A stretch of 64,000 nt of DNA from Haliclona indistincta (lineage: Eukaryota > Porifera > Demospongiae > Haplosclerida > Chalinidae). This document shows positions 32,301-43,240 of this stretch, one piece after another; within the stretch, counting starts at the first letter, position 1; each line of letters opens with the position of its first letter. The stretch lies in the NCBI GenBank assembly GCA_964017065.1, contig OZ024789.1, positions 8,818,703 through 8,882,702 of the forward strand, written 5' to 3'. The notes under the pieces were generated by a model. That model was not told the DNA's origin. It made no database searches and was given only the letters and a program-made list of their open reading frames with translations. A program made the translations under genes and the position numbers.

Positions 32301-35300
32301 TGTGGTTGCGCAATCCATGGATCGCGCAAGTGCTGGGCAATCCATGGATTGCCCGCGCAAAGCACGGATCCATACTTTGAGCAGTGCAATCCATGGATTG
32401 TCCCGATCCATGGTTTGCGCATAACATATACACTCCTTGAGTACCCAATGACCATTCACCAATCGACCATTGTCTCTTCATTTATTATCACCAATCGACC
32501 ATTGTCTCTTCACCAATCGACCATTGTCACTTCATTTATTTTCACTGATCAACCATAGTCTCTTCACCAATCATCCATTGTGCTGTCTACAGGTGCAGGA
32601 GATGTGTCGTCTNNNNNNNNNNNNNNNNNNNNNNNNNNNNNNNNNNNNNNNNNNNNNNNNNNNNNNNNNNNNNNNNNNNNNNNNNNNNNNNNNNNNNNNN
32701 NNNNNNNNNNNNNNNNNNNNNNNNNNNNNNNNNNNNNNNNNNNNNNNNNNNNNNNNNNNNNNNNNNNNNNNNNNNNNNNNNNNNNNNNNNNNNNNNNNNN
32801 NNNNNNNNNNNNTCAATGACTGCACTCGTGATGGATATGGACAGTGCTTGCTGATTTGAGGACTTCTCTATGAATTACTATCCATCACTAATGCAGTCAC
32901 TGATCAGCGCTAAACTACTTTGCGAGTGCAGACAAAGAGGCTTAGAATCAAATTTAACTTCTGGAATGCTCGGTTTATACAAACACTGGGCTACTCCTTG
33001 GAAGCCCCGCCCACTACTTTGGCTGTTTGCAGCTTGCGCGATAAAGAGACGAACGCAGGGTTACTGAATTTTGGTGATTGTAATAGACATGAGATGGCTC
33101 TACTCAGCCGACGTGTTTCTGTATCGCAATCGTGTTTTCTTTGAGCATAAATTGCACTGAAACAATATCACGAGTTGCCGAACATAGATTGCTCGACCCC
33201 GGGGTCTTTGGAAAAGAAAATTACCCGGACGGCAAGACGAGAGCTTTATTTTTAATTGTAGCTCGTTGTAATGCTGATGGATAAAGGTGTTTGCAGTACT
33301 GACTTGCAATCCCGCCCTATTCGTCTATCAGTCACTAGGACTGGTGGCCGATAATAGATTGCTTTTGCCGAACATCGATGTTTTCGGCTACCCACTTTCT
33401 TCGTCTCCACAGTAGACAAAGAAGCAGTTACGAGCTGCATATTTGCAATGCAGGCAGAGGAAGTGTGTGTCTATACGTAGGTCAAGTTTGATCTGTGTAG
33501 CGTATTTGCAAGTGTACGAACGAGTGGCCGATAATAGATGGCGGCCGAATATTGGTGGCTTACTCTACTACACGAGCTTACTCGGTGAGTTGTTCTTCGA
33601 AGACTCCAGACGTCAATATGCGCTCTCCGACCATATCGCTCTGTCCATACGGCGATACTCTACTTATAGAATTCGTGTGATTGGTCATGTGCGCATTGCG
33701 TAATCACAACATGGCGTCTAACACTTAGCTGACAACTGTTCATGATGGTGAGCTCGTCAAATTTATATCGACGTTTCGCTAAAATAAAAGGCTTGTTCAC
33801 ATGCCTTGTCTAGAGCAGCTGATTGTGAAGGGCAACCCGTTCACTCAGTCGCCATCTTACCGTGCTCAAGTCTTCAGCATGATAGCAAAAATGGCAGAAC
33901 AGGTGAGCTAAAAAGCAGAAAAACACTTTAACCTTTTGAATCATGAACGAAGAATAAATTTGTTTAAAGTATTCTGTGATCTAGCTTTTCTATTGTTTAT
34001 AGGTTGCTATTGATGGTAAACCTAGCTGCTTCAAAAGATTAGCTCGAGGTCTGCATGTCTAAAGCTATAGATAGTTTGTGGCAAAGGTGTGAAAGAATGT
34101 TGGCGGTCAATATCAATTCAAACGGCGGAAGTGACGTCAGTTTTGAACGCCGCCATGTTTTCTTGCCTGGAGGGATAGATTGTACAGCGTCCATTGAGTA
34201 CACGAAGCAAATCGCAACCTGGCGAGCTCTCGGTGCTACTCAGACTTTATTATAGTTCACCATAGTTGATTTTGTGAAGCTAACCGAAATAATGGCTCCA
34301 GGGAGTCTTGGTAGAGCTAAAATACGTGACGTCACCCAATGGACGCTGTACAAATCTATCCTTCAAAAAAAACATGGCGGCGTTCAAACCTGACCTCACC
34401 TCCGCCGTTTTGAATTGATATTGACCGCGAACATTCCTTCACACCTTTGCCACGAAACTAAGTTACTAGAAAGAAGAGGGTAAGCTATCTCCTTGTGATG
34501 AGAGAACAGAGAACCGAATGTTTAGTTTAAACACTCATTCATTAATATTTTGTTATAAGCATAATCCACAAGCAAGTTAACAACCGATTTTATTCATCAC
34601 CTCATTTTATATTCTACAGATCACTCAGAGAACTGTTGACATCAATGCTAAAGTGGAGGAAAACTCTACTGCTGGTAATTTCCACTCTGTTGTATTGCTT
34701 GATCGATGATTCATTTCTCTCCAGTATCATCAAGCTTGACTTCTGTCTCCATCGGAACTAGGCGGCACTTGGAACAGATGAAAAAAGAAGGTGGAGCTAA
34801 CTGGTTGACTTTATATAACCAACAGATACAAGATCATCAGGTATGAAGAATGAGCGAGTGGGTGGTTAGGTGAGCGAGTGGGTGGGTGAGTGAGTGAGTG
34901 TGTGAGTGAGTGTGTGAGTGAGTGGGTGGGTAAGTGAGTGAGTGAGTGAGTGAGTGAGTGAATGTGTATATTGTTCTTCAACTTCAGGCAGGTGGTGGTG
35001 GGTCCTTAAAAGTCAAGAGAAAGCACAAACGTAGGAAGCATCATCGCGAAAGAACAGAAGAGCTTCTAAGGTCAGAAATGGTGTATGGATGGGCATTTGT
35101 CTACATGTACATGTACTACAGGGTTTTGCAGGTTGCTTGACCAAAAATTTGTTGCTAGCGCATGCGCACAGCACGTTATCTGTACAATTAGTATACAGAA
35201 ACACGCTAAATTGTTTGGTCAAGCAACCTGCAAAACCCTATATAGTCAAGAATAGTGTAGAGCTTTTTCTTCGTTTCACAGTTCCAGTGACTCGGCTGCT

Positions 35301-36806
35301 CCATCACCAGATTCCTATCCTCCTGGAGCCATCGTAGTTGCTGCTGAGGTGTCTGTAGCTGTACCATCCTCTGGTCAGCCTTCCTCTCGTATACAAGGCC
35401 TGGTCCGCAATCACAAAGACAAGATCAAGTAAGCTGATGCACGCAATGAACACACACAAGATGCAGCTTTTTTATTTCTTGGAAGCAATCCAAACCAAAT
35501 GTTATCTCTCCATTTTGTTTTACACCAACTGCAAAGTATCATGTAGTTCTTTCTCTCTCCCTAGATCGCCTTGGTCTTGTAATCTCTCTGTTCTTGACTA
35601 TCCCGGTGCGTTCCATCAACTCAGTAAAGGTGACATCGACCAACTCGTCACTATGCGACCTTCGGAGGCGTGCACTATCACCGTCAACCTTTCAATGGAT
35701 CGAATAACAGAACAGCACATTGGCGGCTCATTGAGAAGATTCCAAAGAGATCTTTGTGAGTATATATAAGTATCACTCTATGACATGAACACCGAGACAT
35801 GTCTATTCATTTTTTACATGTAGTAATGGTTGCTGAGCTCTGCATGTACGTCACAAGTTTTTTCTTCTTTTAGCTCTATTGAAGGAAGTGAGGATCCATG
35901 AAGGAAGGTCGCTGGCTGTCATCCTCCATCTCCCTTCCTTTGGACAGCAACTGTGGGTGCTCTATTGCGTTCCTGGACAAGACGTCCTAGTTGACTTGTA
36001 CTCCATTTTGATGAAAAGAAAGACCTCACCTCACGAGAACAAGTAACCACAAAACACTAGTTTCAAGAGCATTAGAACAACGGTGTATTTACTACCGTAT
36101 AGTGGGAAAAGTTTGCTGTATAAAATTTTCATAAATTTCGCAAATTACAAAATTTTTCCCCGCGAAAGTCTTGTTTTAGTTGACAAAGCACTGATTCGCG
36201 AAATGCTCTGTCTCGCGCATTCGCGAAACTTTCCCGCTGTACTGGAAATTTTTTTACAAGGCGAGCTAATTTCTCTGAAGTGCATGTTAAGCTCCTTTCA
36301 AATGCTTGTTTTTACTGATCAGCTATTGATAGGGTCTTGTACCCGGTCACTCAGGAGCTAGTAATAGTTGGTTTTGATTTGTCTATTGCTTGTTGTTCTA
36401 CACCTCAACTCTCCCTGTCATCTCAACTCATCGCAGAGAAGAAGGAGCCGAAGATGGCGACGATTCTCCCAGGTCCTCAGAGTTCTCGTCCCTCTCTCTC
36501 ACTGATGTCAAATCGCCCGAGATGCCAGATCCTATCTCTGTCTCGCTTTCTTCAACGGACCATCTTGATACAGAAGACTCTATTGATCTGGCTAGTACTG
36601 TAGCTGCAGATACCACTCTCAAAACTGCCGATGGAAGGAAAGATGCGTGTGAACAAAATTCTGTGTCTACTAAAGCTATTGAACCACAGTCGAAAGACAC
36701 TGTTGAACAGCAGAAAGATGACGAGACAGAAAAAGATGAGTTTCAAACTCCTTCTTCTTCTCCTTTGCCTCCTGTTGATGACGAAGTTCTTACTCCGACT
36801 ACTTGA
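26371..36806 (+). CDS. NISCH: Nischarin-like protein, N-terminal and LRR part, up to first in-frame stop
   Basis: Exons from 26371-26619 onward; ATG at 26371 precedes the PX domain (VDVFLADFQWTVVKSHDEFLELHRE, 26735-26818, and 27010-27189). Further exons: 28407-28455, 28580-28668, 28916-28990, 29048-29140, 29455-29551, 30020-30126. Leucine-rich repeats follow: NLEVLNLSHNVITDVDNLL (30502-30570), LRVLDLSWNVINSLNGL with LGNITTLGLAGNKVVSLEG (30774-30900), and ISLDIQNNLIED (31395-31455). An exon runs into the N gap (32593 on). More exons at 33812-33901, 34620-34673, 34725-34840, 34988-35069, 35281-35428, 35566-35757 and 35875-36042. The LRR block is a close match to Nischarin, an endosomal integrin/PAK-binding scaffold. 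The next exon, at about 36400, has lost its splice acceptor relative to the second copy and ends in TGA at 36804. Confidence 0.88.
26852..27007. repeat. CT/TCCC low-complexity tract
   Basis: Pyrimidine-only array, mostly CCCT with TTACTCCC variants, filling most of the short intron between the two PX-domain exons. It ends at the AG of the exon at 27010, so it doubles as the polypyrimidine tract. Confidence 0.93.
27506..27713. mobile_element. Foldback element with a poly-G tract
   Basis: ACAGCGAATTTCAATTG through CATGGCGTG pairs with CACGCCATG through CAATTGAAATTCGTTGT. The right half contains a run of about 20 G at 27657-27676. Intronic and non-coding. Confidence 0.7.
27714..28406. other. 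Intron of the Nischarin-like gene, no feature seen
   Basis: About 690 bp of AT-rich intron between the second PX exon and the short exon at 28407. No ORF, terminal repeats or RNA gene could be supported. Confidence 0.5.
29178..29452. repeat. CT-rich low-complexity tract
   Basis: CTCTCTCC/CCCT mosaic in an intron of the Nischarin-like gene, ending just before the acceptor of the exon at 29455. Confidence 0.92.
29698..29857. mobile_element. Short MITE in Nischarin intron
   Basis: ATTGCAGCGGTTTTATTACT pairs imperfectly with AGTAGTGAAACCGCTGTA, around a 160-bp unit with AAAGCGTCA/TTGACGCTTT words inside. Non-coding. Confidence 0.55.
30594..30720. repeat. CACTCACT / CAGTCACC minisatellite
   Basis: Tandem CACTCACTCCCTCAGTCACC units in the intron between two LRR exons. 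The reading frames through it are repeat artefacts. Confidence 0.88.
31036..31269. mobile_element. MITE with ACCCGCGTACAATATCTG termini
   Basis: The left arm begins ACCCGCGTACAATATCTG and continues through GGAAAGTAACGTGACACG. The right arm is its reverse complement and ends CAGATATTGTACGCGGGT at 31269. The arms are about 47 bp and nearly perfect. It lies in the intron before the LRR exon at 31395. Confidence 0.85.
31503..32430. mobile_element. 928-bp element with CCATGG-rich inverted termini
   Basis: The ends TATATGTTGTGCGCAAAC and GTTTGCGCATAACATATA are inverted. Each terminal ~130 bp contains several copies of the 14-bp palindrome CAATCCATGGATTG and of GGATCCAT-like words, so each arm can also fold on itself. 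The central ~650 bp is unique and non-coding. It lies in the LRR-region intron of the Nischarin-like gene. Confidence 0.85.
32440..32585. repeat. CAATCGACCATTGTCTCTTCA minisatellite
   Basis: About five units of CAATCGACCATTGTCTCTTC, some with a TTTATTA spacer, directly before the LRR exon at 32593. Confidence 0.85.
32613..32812. other. Assembly gap of 200 N
   Basis: A round 200-N run interrupts an LRR exon of the Nischarin-like gene shortly after VQEMCRL. The true gap length is unknown, and part of that exon lies in it. Confidence 0.98.
33540..33805 (-). repeat. Fragment of a dispersed repeat (third copy)
   Basis: On the minus strand this matches parts of the repeat at about 42345-42590 and 54280-55410. 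GTCTGGAGTCTTCGAAGAAC appears here reversed near 33595-33612, and the GTCTAACACTTAGCTGACA block near 33717-33735 is the complement of TCAGCTAAGTGTTAGACGCC. It lies in the intron before the exon at 33812. Confidence 0.7.
34074..34458. mobile_element. MITE with ~125-bp inverted termini
   Basis: GTTTGTGGCAAAGGTGTGAA (34074) pairs with TTCACACCTTTGCCACGAAAC (34458). The pairing continues inward through TCAATATCAATTCAAACGGCGG and GAACGCCGCCATG to a GGATAGATTGTACAGCGTCC block. Non-coding; the short plus-strand ORF at 34055-34255 lies in its left arm and is not a gene. Confidence 0.85.
34850..34965. repeat. GAGTGGGTGAGTGA minisatellite
   Basis: Tandem GAGT/GGGT units in a Nischarin intron, another member of the GAGT arrays scattered through the window. 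Confidence 0.9.
35117..35242. mobile_element. 126-bp MITE
   Basis: TACAGGGTTTTGCAGGTTGC at the left end pairs with GCAACCTGCAAAACCCTATA at the right end. Pairing extends through TTGACCAAA. A TA target duplication is likely. It sits in an intron of the Nischarin-like gene. Confidence 0.85.
36101..36238. mobile_element. Short MITE with GTGGGAAA/TTTCCCGC termini
   Basis: AGTGGGAAAAGTTTGC pairs with GCGAAACTTTCCCGCT, and TTTCGCAAATT/ATTCGCGAAA words lie inside. It is also in unit B (about 56220-56360), so it predates the segmental duplication. Confidence 0.7.
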
Positions 36807-38848
36807 CGGAGAAGGCGTCTTCCCGATTCACTCACCATCATGCGCAAGTCCAGCAAAAGTATTTCCCTTGACCCGATCAACGAAAAGCCCGGCCTTGATA
36901 GTCAGGATGTCCAGGACTACTTCAAGACACGGTTATCACGAGAGAGAAGCGAGGTGTTAATGTACGTCATGTGGTGCAGTGGTTTGTTGCCCTGCACAAC
37001 GCCAAATGAAATTGAACTGGCTATTTTCATCAGCAACACTTCACTGTACTTGCTAGAAGTGCAGTCCCCGTTTCAACAGCAAGAACTGTCCACTAGTTGG
37101 GGCTCCAGCAATCTTCCTCTTTTTCCCGTATTGATCACAAGTCTTGACCACATCTCGAAGATCACTATCATTGGTGCTTTCGATCGTAACGTTCTTGTAG
37201 AACTGCACGACAAGTCCCCGCTACGAAGCTTCGCTCTCTTTCCTCCCACGCAAGAGACGTCGGACCAGATTATACAGCAATTCAAAGCTGCCCTGGATGC
37301 CTATGGACTCCATTATCTGATAGTTGATGCAAAGGAGACTGCTCAACTTCACGTAAAGAGCACAAGTGGTGTTGTTATTATTAACCCTGATAGCACTACA
37401 TTAGGAAAGCTTCGTAAACAACTAGTCCGAAACAAGGCTTTCATACGGCTTAGCAATTTCATTGCGACGCATAAAAGTAAGAATTTAGTCGGATCGTTTG
37501 AAGTCGAGCTCCAAACTAGCATTTCTGAGCGTGCACAGAGCATTCAAGTCGCGCAGCAATTGATCGTGAATATCGTTACAGCTGATCTGCTGCCGTTCAG
37601 CACAGGTAGAGTCAACTTGAGACCTCTTAATTTAATCTAATTCTTACTAGCGAACACATCTTTCTCTGTGAGGAGCATTTTCTCTTCCACCATCTTTTCC
37701 AGTCAGCTACCGTAAAGCAGTTGTTTCCTCGTTTTGAGATGACCTGCTCTTGGTCGATAGCTGCCATCACAGGAGTACAGATGTGCGACAAGTCATAGGT
37801 TTTAAGAAGTCACTCAGACGTTGTCTATGAGTTCACGATTTCGTTCAAGAGCGGAGAGAGCAGAGAAGGCGATGAAGAGGTGTCTGAAGTCCACTGGCTG
37901 CTGTGTGTTCACAATCAAGCCTATCTTCCTCGTTTCTTGGAGAGTTTGAAGCGGACTTGGAAAAGCATTCACAATCGTGAGCTCCCTCTTGTCTACACAA
38001 CCTTGCTTCTACCACAGTTTCACAAGTATCACCGCCTAGTCACCTCAACCAACCTCATGCTCCCTTCCTCTAGTACACCACTGAAGAGTCCTTCCGGTAG
38101 ACACAAGCCCCACCCACCTCTCTTCATACGGAGTGAGTCTCTCCTTCACTTCTCTAGTCTCACACACAGCAAGCGACTTCACTGCTTCAAGGAACACTTT
38201 GCTCTAGCCGATTTTCTCAAGTCAGATGAAACCATTATAACTGTCTTTCTTGCTCACTGCCAGCCACCGATGGACAAGAAGAAAGAGATTGAGGTGTGTG
38301 TAATAGTGAGCAACTACGCTGTCTACCTCCTCTCAGATAAGGAGAATATTCGTATCTGGCTGGATGCTGGAGGGCTGTCCTCGTTCACTAGAATGTCACT
38401 GCTCAATCCTGAGAACAATTCTGATTTACAGTGCTTCTTTCGGCTGTGGTTGAACGACTTGGCAAGAGTTAAAGTGGGAATTCTCAATCTTTGTATCCGT
38501 CTTTCCGAAGCCAAGTCCGAGAGCACTGTCAATATTTTCACACGCAATCTTCACTCTACAATGTCCTTCCTAGCTGCCCTAGCTAGCATCATCAATTTAC
38601 AGGACCCGACACAAGACGAACAAGCTTCTGACTTTCTCTCTGATTACGTTGATGTCACTGAGGAGTGAGGACCCTCATGGAGAGGATCACTCTGGCGCAT
38701 CTTCTATCAACCCCACTAAGCACCCGGTGGACTTTGTCCTTCCAACTCCCAAGCGGATGGGCGAGTTAATGATCCGCTTAGTGGAGAACACGATGGCTGT
38801 TCTACAGAGCACGTCAGTAAAGAAATGTGCCGACAGCTTACGTAATAG

Positions 38849-39865
38849 TTAACTCCATAAACTCCCGGTCTCTGAGGCGATACGGGATATATACCGAGGT
38901 GGTTAATTATGCTGTCCGAGGGCGGAGCCCGAGGATGGCATGCATATTATAATAGACAACTTTAGTATAACCAGAAATATGTTAATTGAACGTGACGTCA
39001 CTTCCGGAGTACTTTCTTCCGTGATTTTGGAGTACTTTGCCATTGCTGGTGGTTACAAGAACAGCGGGTAGTTCACTACATGCGCCTGCTCTATGAGGAT
39101 TGTAAACTTCAAAAACAGAAGTAAAAAGCATGCCGATTCGCATGATAGTGTCTATTGTTAGCGCTGTTTGCGAAGAGCCATCCACTAGCTGAAAGCTTAG
39201 TTGCTAGCGAACGGGAGCGCCAAGCAAATGGCTGACAAAGACGACGAGGCTGTCGAAACTACTGTGCCAACTCTAGTTTTAGTGATATTAGTAGAAGATA
39301 ACATTCCTTGTACTACTCTGGGCGAGCTCTTAGAAGCAAGAAACAATGCTGCCCTACACTGACAGCTTGAAGATCAAGGTCTCGTAATAGCAGCGCGTCC
39401 CTTGACTCACTCGCCACAGCTAGTCTGGCTTTTAGAGAACCAAAGAGCGTTCCAAGGGTGATGTCTGGGGTGTGCATAGTATCTGGAATCGGAAATGCCG
39501 ACTACATACTAGGTGGTAGTCCCTTGAGCAGGCTTTCTGTCCAGTCCAAGAGCGTTCGTCTATCTTTCTCTTCGTTCTGTCAACAGATTTCTTGGAATAC
39601 GACGCTTCGAAACACTGTTGCCATTTTCATGGTTGTTACTAAAGTCAATGCACACACGTCCAGGTATCTTGGCTATTTACAGCAGGCACAAGTGGCAGTT
39701 TTGGGGTCTCCATTCTTCTAGCTTTCTTCACTCGATGTACTCCGGAAGTGAGTTTACGTTCAAAAATTAATTAATTATTTAATTTAAATTCCTGAGCCGT
39801 TATAATAAAGTTGTCTATTAACCACCGAGGTATTATCCCGATCGCCGAAGAGACCGGGAGTTAAC
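38849..39865. mobile_element. ~1 kb element with GTTAACTCC termini
   Basis: The left end (GTTAACTCC, then AACTCCCGGTCTCTGAGGC and TACCGAGGTGGTTAAT) is mirrored by the right end (ATTAACCACCGAGG, then GAGACCGGGAGTTAAC). Its interior is almost entirely another element (38953-39817). It lies at the left edge of the 8 kb insertion in the Nischarin C-terminal exon. Confidence 0.8.
38953..39817. mobile_element. Non-autonomous element, TAGACAACTTTA termini, copy 1
   Basis: The 865-bp unit begins TAGACAACTTTAGTATAACC and ends TATAATAAAGTTGTCTA. Longer inverted homology near both ends includes ACTTCCGGAGTAC / GTACTCCGGAAGT. A second copy is at 50271-51124. The interior holds a decayed frame (MADKDDEAVETT near 39228, then LGELLEARNNAAL) shared in modified form with copy 2, perhaps a remnant of an encoded or captured protein. 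Confidence 0.85.
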
Positions 39866-40957
39866 TGACTTGTACCCAACCACCAGTCTTCTTGTGGTGT
39901 TTGTAGCTGCTGTAGCTGTTCTGTAGCTTGTAAGCGAAGATCTACGAGCTGTTCTGTAGCTTGTAAGCAAAGATCTACGAGCGGATGGGAGCCCAGGGCA
40001 CTCGCCTCCAAGCGCACACTCGCCAGGTCTATAATGGCGAACGCCCGTGTTCAAGTTGGGCGACAAACGAAGCCTGGCGTCAACTTTTGTGCAGCTAAAA
40101 CGCACGGTAACTTGGCTTTCAGGCAGCAATGCTGGCTGACCTTTCCCAAAGGTTAACACGTGCGCCAATAAATTATTGATAATTAATTTTATTGACGATG
40201 GCCCACTAGTATCTGCTATTTTGTGGGGTATAAAGCTCCACGCACTTTCGCCGGGTGGGCAGGTGTGGACAAGGGACTACACAGCCAATAATCCACATGG
40301 ACGATACGAGTAAGTTGGCATTCGTTCCAGATACGCAACAGTTAACAGGTTTGTATCATGTCTGTTATTGTACACGCACGATACGTCCCGATGACTACAT
40401 ACTGTATCGACCATGTAAGCTAATCGGATGCGTAAGGCTTACACGCACGATTCAAAGAAGACCACTGGCATGAAACAGTGATGTAGTCATACATAGCCGA
40501 TTTTGGTCTGTTTCTACAGGCATGATACAGCACGTGCCTTATAGAAGAAAGATGGCAGAGAAAAGGTATGTCGAAGTAACTACTATCATCGATAATCTAT
40601 GGTACTATTCATGTCTATGCATGATTGAGAAAAGCTCAAATCTGCCAAGTGTTGTGATGTTTGGTTCCTTGCATACATATACAAATTGCAAGTTCACTGT
40701 TTTGCTTAGGTTTTATTGCCACGTTTGCGAGATGGACTTTGACTTTCAGTGTAAATTAGACAGGCATTCGATGTCTACGAAGCACAAGAGGCGTAAGCAG
40801 ATGTTAGAAGATAATGAAAGCATTTCTGAGACTTGTATGGATACTCCATTGATCGACTACTTAGGCACTGACTTCAGCAGCTTAGAAGAAGTAAGTCAGT
40901 AGCAGACACATAATACTCAAGCTGTACCACAGATAGTTTAGGTGAGAATGGTTGAAT

Positions 40958-41222
40958 GTTACGACTTTTCGGTTACACCCACTAGATGGCAAAAGATACA
41001 CTCAGTCGGCCAATGGTCCCAGTACAAAATTGAGGCGCCTTGAGCAGACCTATCTTAGAGCTTTGGCTGATACATAAAGAATTGCCTATCAACTAGCTAA
41101 GCATTTGTTGTGGTGCTGCTTCACCTGCTTTTAGCTGTACTTGAATTTGCTCGAATTTGTATTGGAACTATTGAATGACTGTGGCTTTTGCCATCTAGTG
41201 GGTGTAACCGAAAAGTCATAAC
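40958..41222. mobile_element. MITE nested in the CACTA transposon
   Basis: GTTACGACTTTTCGGTTACA through CCACTAGATGGCAAAAG pairs with CTTTTGCCATCTAGTGG through TGTAACCGAAAAGTCATAAC. The arms are about 38 bp around a 265-bp unit. It lies in an intron of the transposase gene. Confidence 0.85.
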
Positions 41223-42192
41223 TGAACAAGGCAACAATTGTATCCCAAACCGTCTATAGCGTAATGATTGAACGTACATGTACAGAATGTAGTTATTGTA
41301 TAGTTACCCTGTGAGTGTGAGCATATACTTTGAATTTATCATTAATGCTATTCTCATGTGTATTTCATCAAATTTTCCTTCTTTGAGCTCAAACTTACCA
41401 ACAACATCTGGTGATTCAATCGTTGAGTGTATAATGTCAATGCAATCTGAAAACCCAGCCTATTAGTATACAGCACATAATTCTGGTATGTGTTCCAACT
41501 ATAATTATTTTTCTTCCAAGGTTGGCAGTGTACAAAGTGCACTGGATGACGGTGCTCACATTAATGTGGGTGTCCCAGCTATTACACAGACTGCTGAATC
41601 ATCTGATGATGAACCTGACGAAGGTATCTGGAATACTTTACAATCTATATGCATTATGTGTACAAACTTGTAGATGAATTGTCAGCTATGTGGGAAACAC
41701 TTCATGATAGCGAAGACTTCTATCCATTTCCATCTAGAGCACATGCATTATTGTATATGCTTCTCAATAGCCCAAGGCCAATGGCACATTATCTTCTACC
41801 ATGGACTCATGCAACCAGTAATTTTTGTAGGGCGAGAGTAACCTCAAATTTATTTGGTTCAGCTATGCCCTGTTGGCATACCTAGTTTCAGCGAGGTTAA
41901 AAAATTTACCCTTATTTTGACTGAAAAAGTGAGTGTTATTATTGCCTTGCTGTAATCCATTGTTTCATAATTATCGTTGTAGTTTCAGTCTGACACTGAG
42001 ATTCCCTTTTATTAGGGAGACACGGTAGTGTCTCCCTATGTAGGGTTGAACGAGAAAACAAGATGGCGGCTACATACAATGTATTAGCGTTCAAACGCTG
42101 ATATTTCGCCTGGTGATGAATTTTATACGTCCAAAGACACTTAAATCTGCTATCTGGCGTTGCCCCATCTTACAGTAGCAAGGAGATTGCTC

Positions 42193-42856
42193 GAGATTGT
42201 TACTAAAGTGACGAACCTGGAAACGGTGAAAATCGACTTTCGTCATCTTCGTTTTCTTCTTCTTCTTTCTTCTTTCTTCCACTCGCCTAGCACCTTTACG
42301 TGAGCAGTGCCGAGACCAAAACACCCACGAACAGTCGTGAAATTCTCCTGGCATGTGCCTTTTGAACTTAGTTTTTAGCGAAACGGCGATATAAATTCCA
42401 CGATTTCTCGATCGTGATCCATTGTCAGCTAAGTGTTAGACGCCATTAATAATTATAGTGATTGCGCAATACGCACGTGACCAAGCTGTGGTTAGCGCAC
42501 GTGACCAAGCACAAGCTTGAGTATCGCCACGCCGTATATATCACGGAGAACACATATTTGTCTGGAGTCTTCGAAGAACGGTAAGCTAGCAAGCGCAGAA
42601 TCACCATTCTGCCTTGCCAGATAATTATAACCGCCGTAAACAAGTGTGGGAGGGGCTCGTATGCACTGTATTCATGCACGCGTAGGCGAGCTGATATCTA
42701 CAGCATAAGAATTATTTAGCTACAAGTTTAAAATTGTTAATAATAAAAAAAAGCCATCAACAACAGGAAAACCAAACCAATGGTGGAAACAAAGATGGCA
42801 CAGTAATGACATGATATTGAACTGTACTTCACTGAAAAAGAAGAAAGGACACAAAC
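42193..42856. repeat. Dispersed repeat, copy inside the CACTA element
   Basis: This segment matches about 53620-55680 after removing the (CTTT)n expansion and the 898-bp insertion there. Shared blocks are GTTACTAAAGTGACGAACC, CCGAGACCAAAACACCCA, TTTAGCGAAACG, TCAGCTAAGTGTTAGACGCC and GTCTGGAGTCTTCGAAGAAC. The CTTCTTCTTCTTTCTTC tract here is the short counterpart of the long tetranucleotide array in the other copy. The upstream part (42016-42192, with GGGAGACACGGTAGTGTCTCCC) is not shared. Confidence 0.8.
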
Positions 42857-43240
42857 AAGAAAATTAAAAAGATTTCTATCGAAATCAAAAGGATGTAGGG
42901 TTGTGACATCTACCACTGGTCAACAATGTAAACTAACAAGGAACAAGCATGGAACGGTAACACGATTGACTTGCTAACAGACCATAGATCCCTACATCAG
43001 TGGCTGTATATAAGCTGTCACAAGCTGAATGCACGTTAGGTGTCAGTCAACAGCAACAAGCTAAGCTGAACTAGCTATAGTCAACTACAGCAGCCACTGA
43101 TGTAGGGATCTATGGTCTGTTAGCAAGTCAATCGTGTTACCGTTCCATGCTTGTTCCTTGTTAGTTTACATTGTTGACCAGTGGTAGATGTCACAACTCT
43201 ACATCCTTTTGATTTCGATAGAAATCTTTTTAATTTTCTT
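42857..43240. mobile_element. Long-armed palindromic element, copy 1
   Basis: The left arm starts AAGAAAATTAAAAAGATTTC and runs through AGGATGTAGGGTTGTGACAT to GATCCCTACATCAGTGGCTG. A short loop and the complementary right arm follow, ending TTTTAATTTTCTT. The arms are over 150 bp and nearly perfect. A second copy is at 55681-56069. The inner motif CCCTACATCAGYGGCT is shared with the foldback element at 18018-18753. Confidence 0.9.
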
